A stretch of 64,000 bases of DNA from Naumovozyma dairenensis CBS 421 (Eukaryota > Ascomycota > Saccharomycetes > Saccharomycetales > Saccharomycetaceae): contig NC_016485.2 in the NCBI RefSeq assembly GCF_000227115.2, positions 906,025-970,024 on the forward strand, in the 5' to 3' direction. Below the pieces are notes generated by a model, which searched no databases, was not told the DNA's origin, and saw nothing but the letters and a program-made list of their open reading frames with translations. The position numbers were made by a program, and so were the translations under genes. The first letter of the stretch is position 1. Every line of letters begins with the position of its first letter. Below are positions 29,866 through 39,713 of the stretch, piece after piece.

Positions 29866-31292
29866 CCTCCTTGATTTTTTATTAGTTATTATTTATTACT
29901 CGTAGTAGTATGGCACTGTACTATTTTTAAATCGCTAATTGAAATTCTGCCTCTGTTGTACTACTGGGATTGTATTGTAAATGATATGTACAATTAAGGA
30001 TTCGACGCGGTTCTTGTTTGTTTATTGTGCACAAAAATCCTTAGATAAAACTGGGATCGTAGAAGTAAATGAATTGACAATGAAGCGTTGTGTTTTTTGA
30101 GGCCGATGACCTTCGTATTAACAGAATCGTTGTTACTGCTATTGTTTATGTACGTATACTCGGGATTGAACCTGTTTTGTGATATTCAAACTCTTTACTT
30201 AGTTTTCCTTATGTTACCTTTGATACGTTTCGTAATTCTTCCTTCCCTCCTTCAGTGGCGTTTTCTCTCTTAGATAAACTTTGGTTCTCAAACAACATTT
30301 CTCTTGAATATTGTATGTACGTACAAGTATGTGCCCTTTGCATGAAAACAGAGGTAGATCCGCACAAAGAGGCTGTAACGGTGTTTTGAGGACGTCAAAT
30401 GTTCGCGCTTCTCGTTAGAAATTTGACGTTTTTGGCCGTGTGAAATGATGACACAAGTTGACATACAGGAGGGAGGCGACAGTAAATATGGAGTAGACAC
30501 CCAGGCATTGATGGTTTGAAATCCAAACGAAGATTCAAATGGTATCAAAGAGAGTATCGGGATCGGTCTACTCATTACGGCAACCTATTTCCAGCCATTA
30601 CTTCTAAAGAGTTCTCAGGATTTGCCGTATATTCGTAGAATGCTCTGGTTAACCCATATTCAAGATTGGTTTTCCATAACTTCATTGGGAATTCGTCTAG
30701 AAACGAATGAAGCCTATACAACTGTTCACTAAGCGCTAGGGACTGCCTCTTGGGGCCGATGCGTACAAGGCGATCCAGTTGAAATAAGTTCTCAATCTCA
30801 TTTTCTTATGACCGCCTTTTTCGTTTTCAGTGGTATGTACGGATGTTTATCAAAAATTTAAAAAAATGTATTGGTGTTGTAAGAAGGAGAAATTCCAAAG
30901 AAAGAAACCGACTGGCGGTGCGTAGGTAAATTTTTTGGCAGATGAGATTACATTGTGTCCCTCTAGTTTTCTGAGCCCGAGAGAAAGGTTTTTCCGTCTA
31001 CAGGTTTCAAGTTTCCTTTTGGAGTCTGGGCTGAGTACCAGACTGTGAAAGCGAGATGGTTCCAAAGGTAGAGGATGTACCGATTCGAGCAAGTAGGCAT
31101 GGATTGTTGGGTAGTGTGCGTAGTAGCGTAGAGTGGTTTACCCTGTACAGACTAGAGTAAGGTAAGTAGGTAGGTAGATAATTATATTGAATAAGGTATC
31201 TTGATATAGTAAATTGATTAAAACTAGTAGTTTTTTAATAGTTGGAAAGCTTCTTCATTTCCAAATACAAGGTACAACGAATATACGAAAAA
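29866..31292. other. MCK1-RPL25 divergent region
   Basis: This 1.4-kb stretch has no supported gene. It includes the RPL25 promoter with a HOMOL1/Rap1-like site (listed) and a weaker ACACCC word at 30497-30502, plus a GTACGTAC word at 30317-30324. Open frames inside look spurious. Confidence 0.5.
30836..30846 (-). promoter_or_regulatory. HOMOL1/Rap1-type site upstream of RPL25
   Basis: Read on the minus strand this is ACATCCGTACA, a match to the HOMOL1 form of the Rap1 site found before ribosomal protein genes. It lies about 450 bp upstream of the RPL25 ATG. Confidence 0.5.
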
Positions 31293-32140
31293 ATGGCTCC
31301 ATCTGGTATGTTAAAATTTAAAAAATGAGAAAGTTAATAGAGATATCAACGAAGATGAAGAAAAGATGAAAGTCGAGACATGACGATAGTATAAAAAAAG
31401 TCAAAGGAATAATAAATTTCAAACAAACTATTGAAGGAGCCTCCGATAAAAGAAATAGATGGTGAATAAATATAATATACGATAACACAAGTGGTATGGA
31501 CGATCAGAAAAACTATACAAGAGAACTGCTAATAATAAACTAAGAACAAGCTACACTCTTTATGGGGTTGTTGTTTAAGATAAATAGAAAGAATCGTTGT
31601 TCTGTACCATTATCGCATTGTTGAAGAATTCCTTCATTGATCTATTGCTTCAAAACAAACGTTATTTGTTTCTTTTTTACTAACAAGCTTTTGGAACTTC
31701 ATTTTTCAATCAATTTATAAATAGCTAAAGCTACTGCTGCCAAGAAGGCTGTTGTCAAAGGTACCAATGGTAAGAAGGCTTTGAAAGTTAGAACCTCTGC
31801 TACTTTCAGATTACCAAAGACTTTAAAGTTGGCTAGATCTCCAAAATATGCTTCTAAAGCTGTTCCTCATTACAACAGATTAGATTCATACAAAGTTATT
31901 GAACAACCAATCACTTCTGAAACTGCCATGAAGAAAGTTGAAGATGGTAACACTTTAGTTTTCCAAGTTTCCATGAAATCTAACAAGTATCAAATCAAGA
32001 AGGCTGTTAAGGAATTATATGAAGTTGATGTCTTATCTGTTAACACTTTAGTTAGACCAAATGGTACTAAGAAGGCTTACGTTAGATTGACAGCTGATTA
32101 CGATGCTTTAGACATTGCTAACAGAATCGGTTACATTTAA
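31293..32140 (+). CDS. RPL25: 60S ribosomal protein uL23 (spliced)
   Basis: uL23 sits at the exit of the large-subunit peptide tunnel and is a docking site for nascent-chain factors. Exon 1 is 13 bases (31293-31305) and exon 2 is 31725-32140; splicing gives [13 protein letters not shown] and a 142-residue protein, the expected length. The C-terminal [20 protein letters not shown] segment is diagnostic. Codon use is strongly biased toward yeast-preferred codons, as in highly expressed genes. The intron is at the same place as in S. cerevisiae. Confidence 0.98.
31306..31724 (+). other. RPL25 intron
   Basis: This 419-base intron has donor GTATGT (31306), branch site TACTAAC (31678-31684) and acceptor TAG ending 31724. 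It is about the size of the S. cerevisiae intron. Confidence 0.96.
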
Positions 32141-32859
32141 TTGAATTTAATCTAATCTAATCTAACCCAATGTAAATTTATGTTTAATCTTAATCGAATT
32201 TTAATCTAATCTAATCTAATTAAAGAATAATCATTTCCTTATCTTTTATATATTGTCTTTTTCTTTTGTGTATTACATTTTTTTCTCTTTATAAGAGCAT
32301 TGTTAATGAGTCCGAAGTAGAAGAGTCGATACATATATATAATAGGATATTCTCTAGCTAGAATACATGATACATCTAACGTGACGTTAACTTCAGTAAG
32401 AGCACCGTATACTATTACGTAACGTTACATGGAATTTATAACGACAGAAGCAAGTGAAGAAAGAAAAAAAAATTGAGAGTAATGGGGTTTTAAATTATAT
32501 ACAAAGGTATATGTAGGAGGTATATTATATATACTTGTAAGTTTTTATGGATTTTTTTGTTGCTGGATGGTTAATTCGAAATAATATTTAACTAATTTTT
32601 TTAGTTATGAATGAAAAGGATGAATATTAATAATAGTAACTTTTACCAGCTATCTGTGAATGTGAACAGGAATGAGAGAGAGAAAAAAATGATGTTTTGA
32701 AATGTAATGAATAAGAATATTTGAGTATTTTCTTTTGAAATTTTTATACTTGAATTAGTTTATTTTGTTCTGTTGTTGTTTTTTTATCTTCGAATGTCGT
32801 TAGTAGAGGATGGATGAAAGAAAGAAAGTATGGAATAATGTAGAAAAAATTTTTTCAAC
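32141..32859. other. RPL25-MDH2 convergent 3' region
   Basis: About 720 bp. It begins with a degenerate (TCTAA)n pentamer run in the RPL25 3' UTR (about 32150-32222) and is otherwise AT-rich without coding signal. Confidence 0.55.
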
Positions 32860-33990
32860 TTAGTTCTCAATAGCGAATTTGGAACCAGTTTCTACACTTT
32901 TCTTTAATTTTGGTAAACATAAAGGTAACATTTCATTACGTTCATGATCATCCATTCTATCAACGATATCATAATCTACAGAAGTAACACCTTTCTTGGT
33001 GATTGTCATTGGGATAGAGAAGAAGGCACAATTATCAATTAAAGGTAATAATTTTTCCATACCCATTGCAGTTGGATGACCTTCAGAATCTAATAAAGAG
33101 ACGTAACAAATCCCATGGATTTCAGATACGTTACCTAACAATAAGGAGACAAATTTATTAACGACTTTAAAACCTGCATGAGCCATTGATAAAGTGGCAC
33201 TACCTAGACCATTCTTGGCCTTAACGACTTCGTCACCACCATATTGTACACGATGAATCAAATATGCCAATTGATCCTTATCTAAGGATTTATAGGATCT
33301 TGATTGAGAGAACAATGGCATAATAGTTTCACCAGAATGACCACCGATAACTGGTACATCAGGCATATCATTCGATCTTGGAGTAATATCAGCATCGATG
33401 GTAACTTCATGTAAGAAAGTCTTTGCTCTAACGATATCTAATTTAGTGACACCCATGATTCTTCTTTCAATGTGAGTATTCTTTGAGACATCTTGATGTT
33501 TATGCCATAATCTATTGACCATAACTGGCACTAATGAATTAACAGGGTTTGAGATGATCAATACAAACACTTTAGAAAGATCACAATATTTAGCGATATC
33601 ATCAGTCAAATTGGACATGATTTTAGCGTTAATATTGAAAAGATCTTCACGATTCATACCTGGTTTTCTTGGCATCCCAGCAGGAATGATGACTAAAGAT
33701 GAATTCATTAAACAATCTTTGATACCTGTAGCAGGAGAATGATTGGAAATGGACACAGGGGTGTCAATATGAGACAAATCAGCGACGACACCATTAATGG
33801 CATCTTCATTGACATCGTATAATGCTAAATGGATATGATTTTTATCTCTTTGAGTTGAATTTGTCTTCAATGGGAAATGTAATTGAGTTTTCAGTAATAA
33901 CGATAATGACTGGCCGATACCACCTGCGGCACCCAAGATGGAGATCTTTAGAGTATTTGGTTGTAAAGCTGGATTTATTGGGTGAGGCAT
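32860..33990 (-). CDS. MDH2: cytosolic malate dehydrogenase
   Basis: The enzyme interconverts malate and oxaloacetate with NAD(H), serving gluconeogenesis and the glyoxylate cycle. In the 376-residue protein the Rossmann loop GAAGGIGQ is at 20-27, Asp59 (ALYDV) should bind the NAD ribose, the MPRKPGM substrate loop follows, and catalytic His218 lies in GGHSG. There is no mitochondrial presequence and no C-terminal SKL, so it is the cytosolic isoenzyme, not Mdh1 or Mdh3. The N-terminus MPHPINP exposes Pro after Met removal, the degron read by the GID ligase in S. cerevisiae. A carbon-source response element lies upstream. Confidence 0.96.
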   Translation of the reverse strand: MPHPINPALQPNTLKISILGAAGGIGQSLSLLLKTQLHFPLKTNSTQRDKNHIHLALYDVNEDAINGVVADLSHIDTPVSISNHSPATGIKDCLMNSSLVIIPAGMPRKPGMNREDLFNINAKIMSNLTDDIAKYCDLSKVFVLIISNPVNSLVPVMVNRLWHKHQDVSKNTHIERRIMGVTKLDIVRAKTFLHEVTIDADITPRSNDMPDVPVIGGHSGETIMPLFSQSRSYKSLDKDQLAYLIHRVQYGGDEVVKAKNGLGSATLSMAHAGFKVVNKFVSLLLGNVSEIHGICYVSLLDSEGHPTAMGMEKLLPLIDNCAFFSIPMTITKKGVTSVDYDIVDRMDDHERNEMLPLCLPKLKKSVETGSKFAIEN

Positions 33991-35680
33991 ATTTATTTTA
34001 CTTTACTTGATTTTATTTTATTTTATTTTATAACTGCACTTGTGTTAGAGTTTTGTATAAGAACTTTTTGTCTGTGTGTTAAAAAGAGGGATATGGGAAA
34101 CAAAGCTTGTAGAAAACAGTACAGAAAGCAAAAAATATGAATATATATAAGTTTCTTGATTGAAGTAATCGATTCAATAAAGACAGATGCTTATATATCA
34201 AACATACATAACCTTGTTCTGTGTTTTAGCCTCTTTTTGCTCGAGTAGCCTACGTTTGTAATGGGTATCTGCCTCTTTCCCACCTTAACAAGTTGCTTCG
34301 CTCCTCTCAATTGGGAAGAAAAATCCTGTTGACTTAACACACAAACTGGAGAAAATACGTACGGTAAGTACACTGTGGAAATAATTTGGAAAAATCCGGT
34401 TCCCCAAAGAGGAGAGAAACGGCCGTACAAAGAGCAACACGGACCCCAATTATTCTTCTATTTATCCTAATTAAATGAGCCGGAGATTCCCGCATGGTGC
34501 GGTGTGAGGATGTTCACGAAGACTCATTCCAATTTTCGAACGGACAAATGGAACGTTTTCCCTCCTTGCTAAATGGTCGTGGCAGGTTGTGCGCATGGAA
34601 CGCACACAGGGAACGGTACGTAGTTGACAAGTCGACAACCACTCCTCCTGCAACCCAATCTTTCTCAAATTGGTACATGCTATTATTTTTTTCCCGGGAA
34701 CCGGCACCGGCAACGGCACCGGATCGATGGCGAGGATTCAAATCAAATTGAGAAAGCCATAAATAAACGTACCTACGTACGCATTGAGCGGGCATGTCCA
34801 CGAGCATTTTACTGGGAAGCTCGGCGGCTAACTATTATCTCTCGACACATTGACTCATTTTTTTCATATGTTACAAAACAAGGCAGGACATCAGACAATC
34901 AAACAAACAAACAATTCTGTTCACAGTTCACTATATTTTATTTTATTGATTGATTGATTGCTTAATTATCTGGCAAAGGTTCTGCCTGAAAAAGCAAATC
35001 TCGATAATAGGTAAAGTGCTGGAACACACCAGACATACGTACATACGTATGTAAATTATATCTCATCTATTATGTCCGTAATACATTCAATATACCTTCC
35101 ACCATGAGTATTTAATTTATTTATTGAAAATTAACGAAAGTTGCATCCAACAGATTTCATAATAAGATCCCACAAAAATGTATAATTTCGATTACTACTG
35201 GCTCGCTGCAGCCTTAATCGTACGTAATTGTGGCTCCTTACGCGTCCGATCTCTGTATAATATAATCTTATCGTGTTAAAAAAGTTTTTAGGTTTCAGTG
35301 CATAGAAGAGGGAATGATGAGGAAATTCTTTACTCATTTATATATTGGTGTACATTTATGGCTGCCCCCCCTGTAGGCATTGTCGTCTATATTTTATGGA
35401 ATCACTTGAGGTTACGCACTAACGCAATGGATATATATAATATTCATTCTGAGATTAATACTCTTACCCTCCTTAATGGAAAAACGCACGTGAAAAAAAA
35501 AATATAAAACCGTTTGAAAAATTATTCGTAACTCATCGCAACCCAAACTAGTTTTTAGATGAAATATTATAAGTAGATAATCCATCATGTCGGCAATTAT
35601 CATAGAGTAAAAAACGACATACTCACTTTACCGTAACTCATCATATTACAACGGCAAAACTAATATATTAAATAATAAAA
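33991..35680. other. MDH2-TRM13 divergent region
   Basis: This 1.7-kb stretch has no supported gene. It contains ATTTT repeats at 33991-34033, a CSRE-like site (34541-34551), a local GC-rich block (about 34560-34730) with repeated CCGGCACC-type words, and TACGTACG words at 34356 and 34774. A 49-codon frame at 35358-35507 is not convincing. Confidence 0.5.
34541..34551 (+). promoter_or_regulatory. carbon-source response element (Cat8/Sip4) candidate
   Basis: CGGACAAATGG matches the CGGAYRRAWGG core of the CSRE in all 11 positions, about 550 bp upstream of MDH2. CSREs drive gluconeogenic genes, including MDH2, on non-fermentable carbon in S. cerevisiae. Confidence 0.55.
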
Positions 35681-37161
35681 ATGACTGCCATTTCGTTAAT
35701 CAAAGATAACGAGCCAGATTTGAAAAAACAAAAATAAATGATACATTACCAAAAATTCATGAAAGATTACAATGTGAATACTATATGGAAAAGAAAAGAA
35801 GAAGATGTGGAATGACAAGAAGGAATGGTGAACAATACTGTACAGAACATTTAAATATATGGAAAAAAAAACAAGGTAATGCCGTTCATAATAATAACAA
35901 TAATAATAATGAGAGCAAAGTGCATGACAATGAAAAGAATAATGATCAAAGAATCCCATGCCCATTAGATCCAAACCATACTGTGAAAAAATCTCAATTA
36001 GAAAAACATTTGAAAAAATGTAATAAAACCAAATTAAAACATTCAAATGATGGAAAACCATATTATTCAATTGATATCAACGGTGATCATCATCCTCATA
36101 AAGAGCAATCAAAATTAGAAATTACTGAAACATCAAGAAATAAATGGATAATGGAAACAATTTCAATATTAGAAGAAATCTCAAAATCCAATCTCTTTGA
36201 TGAAATGCCACTAATTGAAAAATCAAATAAATTCATGGAAGAAAATAGGTTTAAATTATTAACCAATAAAAAACATGCCATTCAACAATCTTCTTTAATT
36301 CAACATATGATAGATAAAAAAATGTTCAGAAATAATCCAAATTTTATTGAATTTGGTTCAGGTAGAGCTGAATTCTCAAGATACGTTAACCAAGTGGTAT
36401 TATGTGAAAATAACAATGATATTGATTCAACAGATGTAGAGCCTCAAACATCTAATTTCATCTTCATAGATAGAGCATCAAATAGAATGAAATTTGATAA
36501 AAAGATATTAGATGACTATGTAGAATGGATTTCTAATAAAAATAAGAAGTCGGGGGAAAAAATGAATGTTCCCGATATTAAAAGAGTTAAAATAGATATA
36601 CGTGATTTGAAACTTGATCCATTATTAAGTTTCCCAAATAACAATAACTATGTGGCCATTTCAAAACATCTTTGTGGTGTTGCCACAGACTTGACATTAA
36701 AATGTATTCAAAATAGTGATATTTTGACTGGTAAGGATTTGTCTTCACCATCTAATTTTGATGGCATTTGTATTGCAATGTGTTGTAGGCACGTTTGTAA
36801 TTCAAACGATTATGTAAATCCCGTTTTCGTTAATAGTCTCTTGGAAAAATATGGACATGATGAAACGTTTACATATGATCAGTTTTTCTATTCTTTACAA
36901 AAAATGTGTTCCTGGGCTACTTGTGGTAGAAGAGATGATATGAATGATCATGATGTAGTGAGAATTACTGACGATAAATCAATAACTTTAAAAGAAAGGG
37001 AACAATTTGGATTGCTAGCTAGAAGAATAATTGATGAAGGAAGGAAAAATTGGGTAAAGAAAAATTTGAATAATGCCAATGATTTTACTGTAGAATTAGT
37101 GAAATATGTTCACAGTGATGTTTCTCTTGAGAATATTGTCTTACTTGTATCGAAGAAATGA
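35681..37161 (+). CDS. TRM13: tRNA 2'-O-methyltransferase Trm13, one N-terminal frameshift
   Basis: Trm13 2'-O-methylates position 4 in the acceptor stem of certain tRNAs. From 35785 the frame encodes 458 residues with the family signature: a zinc finger (KRRRCGMTRR..GEQYCTEH), a second CHHC-type finger (CPLDPNHTV....LEKHLKKC), and the methylase domain (FIEFGSGRAEFSRYV, FIDRAS.RMKFDKK, SKHLCGVATDL, CCRHVC). The first cysteine of the N-terminal finger lies upstream, in RLQCEYYMEKK, in a frame offset by one. An ATG at 35681 starts 18 codons that end at TAA 35735-35737, just past A-runs of six and five. One extra A joins both parts into 493 residues with the expected N-terminus. A sequencing error is the likely cause. 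Confidence 0.9.
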
Positions 37162-37576
37162 TAGAATAATAACAGAATCTAATTAAGTTATAGCTATCTT
37201 TCCGTGATAGTATTTTTGTTGAAATGACTATCACACTATAAAATAGATAATAGATATTCGAAAAATCTCTCTGATTATCACCATAAAAAACATTAAAAAC
37301 GACTTAGTAATGGTTGATAATAGCAGTAGAACGACAGGAAATGTTTTTTTATTTTTGTTTATTTCTTATTCCAAATTTATAAAATTGGCGGCCTAATTCG
37401 CTCCGATACGTCCAAAGGTAAAGACAGAAATAAAAAAATAAATAAACGATTTTTTAGGGAATAAGCCGTTGAAAGTCCTTTTATAGATGAAAACTCAAAA
37501 ATAGGAAATATATACTATGGTCATAACTTTTAAAAAATGCCCTATATAATACACTACCTAATCAGCAAAACTTTTA
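37162..37576. other. TRM13-TRM11 convergent 3' region
   Basis: About 415 bp of AT-rich sequence. Nothing recognised. Confidence 0.5.
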
Positions 37577-38911
37577 TTAACTAAAATGACTGAAATAACG
37601 GTCTCTAAATGCTGTTGTCGACCGCTTGATACCGCTATTCGTAGGCCCATCAAATCCTGGACCTCTATTAATATATACTAATAGTCTTCTAGACCATTTG
37701 TTGAATTCTTGGGTACAATTGTACTTCAATTCAAGGCAAGAATGTAACGGCACAATTGTTTCAATATTTTCGTCGTTAGCTGTTGGCATCCAAAAGGCCA
37801 ATCTACCACCAATAGGCAACCTTTCCGCAGAATACTGTAAAATGTCATCCAACAGAGCATCCAAAGCATACGGTTTCTTGGTTGGAATATAGTCACGATG
37901 TAAAAATGCTTTCTTACCGTCGATTTCTACATTTTCTTTCCCTACAAATCTTTCCGGGTCTCGAGCACCTAATACTTTGATACTTTCTCTAATTCCATAA
38001 GGAGGATCACATAATATTGTATCGATACATAAATTAGATCTCAAAGAATTATGTGTAAAATCCATAGTTAAGACATCCAAAAATCTCGAACTTTCCTCAT
38101 AATATTTAAAATTAGCTCCTATATTTTGTGATGCACCTTTACCTCTGATCATTCTTCCATCAATATCTGATCCGATAACCAATGCTCCATAATGACCACC
38201 TGCAGTCAAAAAAGAGCCAGTACCAGCAAAGGGGTCATACATAATAGTGCCTGGTTTGACTTGAGCAATATTGGCACTTACTAAAGATAATTCAGCTTCA
38301 AAACTTGTTGTTCCCTTATAAGGTCTTTTCTTTAAATCATATTTTTCCATGGCTAAACGATCCCCCTTCTGTATCAATCTACCGAAAATTAGATTAATTG
38401 GTTCCTTTGCTGGAATATTCTCTGAGATTGGTTTATATTCTTCAATGACAGTAAAAATTTGATTTGGATTCTTCATATCAATCTTACCCTTAAATTCCAA
38501 GTATGAAAATGTTTCAATTTGTTTTATTCTATTACTTTTACTATTTCCTCTGTAAGTATCAAATTCAAATTTAAAGGAATCATTTTCGTACAATTTTTTA
38601 TATTCTGGGAAAAACGATTGCGATTGGATTGACTCATGTAATCCATCATAAGTTTTACCTTCGCCCCAGTATTCATAAATGGCTCTTGTTAGGATAGATC
38701 TTTTAATCCAATCTTTTGCCTGCTGATCATTGTCTAATTCAACAAAAAAGAAAGGACTATTATCATCATACTTATCAAAATTAATGTCTTTTATGTTGTA
38801 TAGATCCGCTAAAGATTCTAATTCTGCTCTCCTAAAATTTGTATGGACTTGCACCATAAATACTAAATACTTCTTTTTCGTACCATTTCTTGAGCCGATT
38901 GATGATGCCAT
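37577..38911 (-). CDS. TRM11: tRNA guanosine-10 N2-methyltransferase catalytic subunit
   Basis: Trm11, with its partner Trm112, makes N2-methylguanosine at position 10 of tRNAs in the cytoplasm. The 444-residue protein has an N-terminal THUMP-containing RNA-binding part (to about 175). A Rossmann methylase follows, with the SAM-binding DPFAGTGSF motif at 226-234, acidic GSDIDGRM at 247-254, and the base-flipping DPPY motif at 302-305. Length is as expected. In S. cerevisiae the same pair TRM13/TRM11 is adjacent and convergent. Confidence 0.95.
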   Translation of the reverse strand: MASSIGSRNGTKKKYLVFMVQVHTNFRRAELESLADLYNIKDINFDKYDDNSPFFFVELDNDQQAKDWIKRSILTRAIYEYWGEGKTYDGLHESIQSQSFFPEYKKLYENDSFKFEFDTYRGNSKSNRIKQIETFSYLEFKGKIDMKNPNQIFTVIEEYKPISENIPAKEPINLIFGRLIQKGDRLAMEKYDLKKRPYKGTTSFEAELSLVSANIAQVKPGTIMYDPFAGTGSFLTAGGHYGALVIGSDIDGRMIRGKGASQNIGANFKYYEESSRFLDVLTMDFTHNSLRSNLCIDTILCDPPYGIRESIKVLGARDPERFVGKENVEIDGKKAFLHRDYIPTKKPYALDALLDDILQYSAERLPIGGRLAFWMPTANDENIETIVPLHSCLELKYNCTQEFNKWSRRLLVYINRGPGFDGPTNSGIKRSTTAFRDRYFSHFS

Positions 38912-39713
38912 TCCTGAATGATGTAAAAAAATCGTCGTTTTGCAAAGATATCAATTTTGTATATAGATGGTGCGTCCCTTTGCTCCTTATGCCTTTGTTT
39001 AACAGACCACATATATGTATATATGTACAGTAGACCTCCAATTTTTCAATTTGATACCATCTCATCTCGAAAGATAAAATTTTCAGATTTTTCAGAACGC
39101 TCTCAATTTTCAATTTTTCATAAATACTTTACATAGCCGCCCAACGAAAGAAACTGCCTATTATCAGCCCTATATTTTTTGGGGTGGAATAAAGGGCTTA
39201 TTGTACAAACCCGTGATGGGGTTTTCTTCTAGCCCCCATATAAAAGGTGGTATTACCCGGAGTGAGTGGAAATTTCTTTTTTCTTTCTTTTCTCTGCAGG
39301 GAAAAAAGGAGAAAGCTCTGGGTGATCGATACGACTATTCAGTATAAAAGGAGAGAGGCAAAAACCACAATTTTAAAAGTTCAAGTGTTTCAGCTTCCAT
39401 CGAAGAAAACTTCAAATTTATCGAAAGCTACAGTAGAAAGTCCTCAGGAATTCATTGTTGGTCTTACATATTGGAATAACTCATAGCTCTGCTGAAAATT
39501 AAACCGAAGAAGGTAACAGCGAGAAAAGGAAAAAAGCTGCTTAGTTGTTCGTTAGTAATTTTAAAGCGTACCATATATTGATTATATCGTCATCGTTAAT
39601 ATATTTATAAAAGCTATCAGAAGACCTTTTCACGTTCATAATACGGAAAGTTCATTGCAAAGAAACAGGCTTAATCTTACCAAGAAGGCCATACTATAAT
39701 ATAACACGCAAAG
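38912..39713. other. divergent promoter between TRM11 and HRP1
   Basis: About 800 bp with a Reb1-type site (listed) and a long HRP1 5' leader region rich in A. No gene seen. Confidence 0.55.
39253..39260 (+). promoter_or_regulatory. Reb1 site (TTACCCGG)
   Basis: A perfect Reb1 consensus lies about 340 bp before TRM11 and 455 bp before HRP1. Reb1 is a general regulatory factor that clears nucleosomes at divergent yeast promoters. Confidence 0.6.

Noticed and set aside
34494..34953. Overlapping open frames on both strands in the MDH2-TRM13 spacer
   Set aside because: They coincide with a local GC-rich block that lowers stop-codon frequency. The translations have low-complexity, non-protein character.
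35358..35507. 49-codon frame (MAAPPVGIVVYILW...) with one hydrophobic segment upstream of TRM13
   Set aside because: No recognised family, no clear promoter or synteny support, and short enough to occur by chance. Kept only as a possibility.
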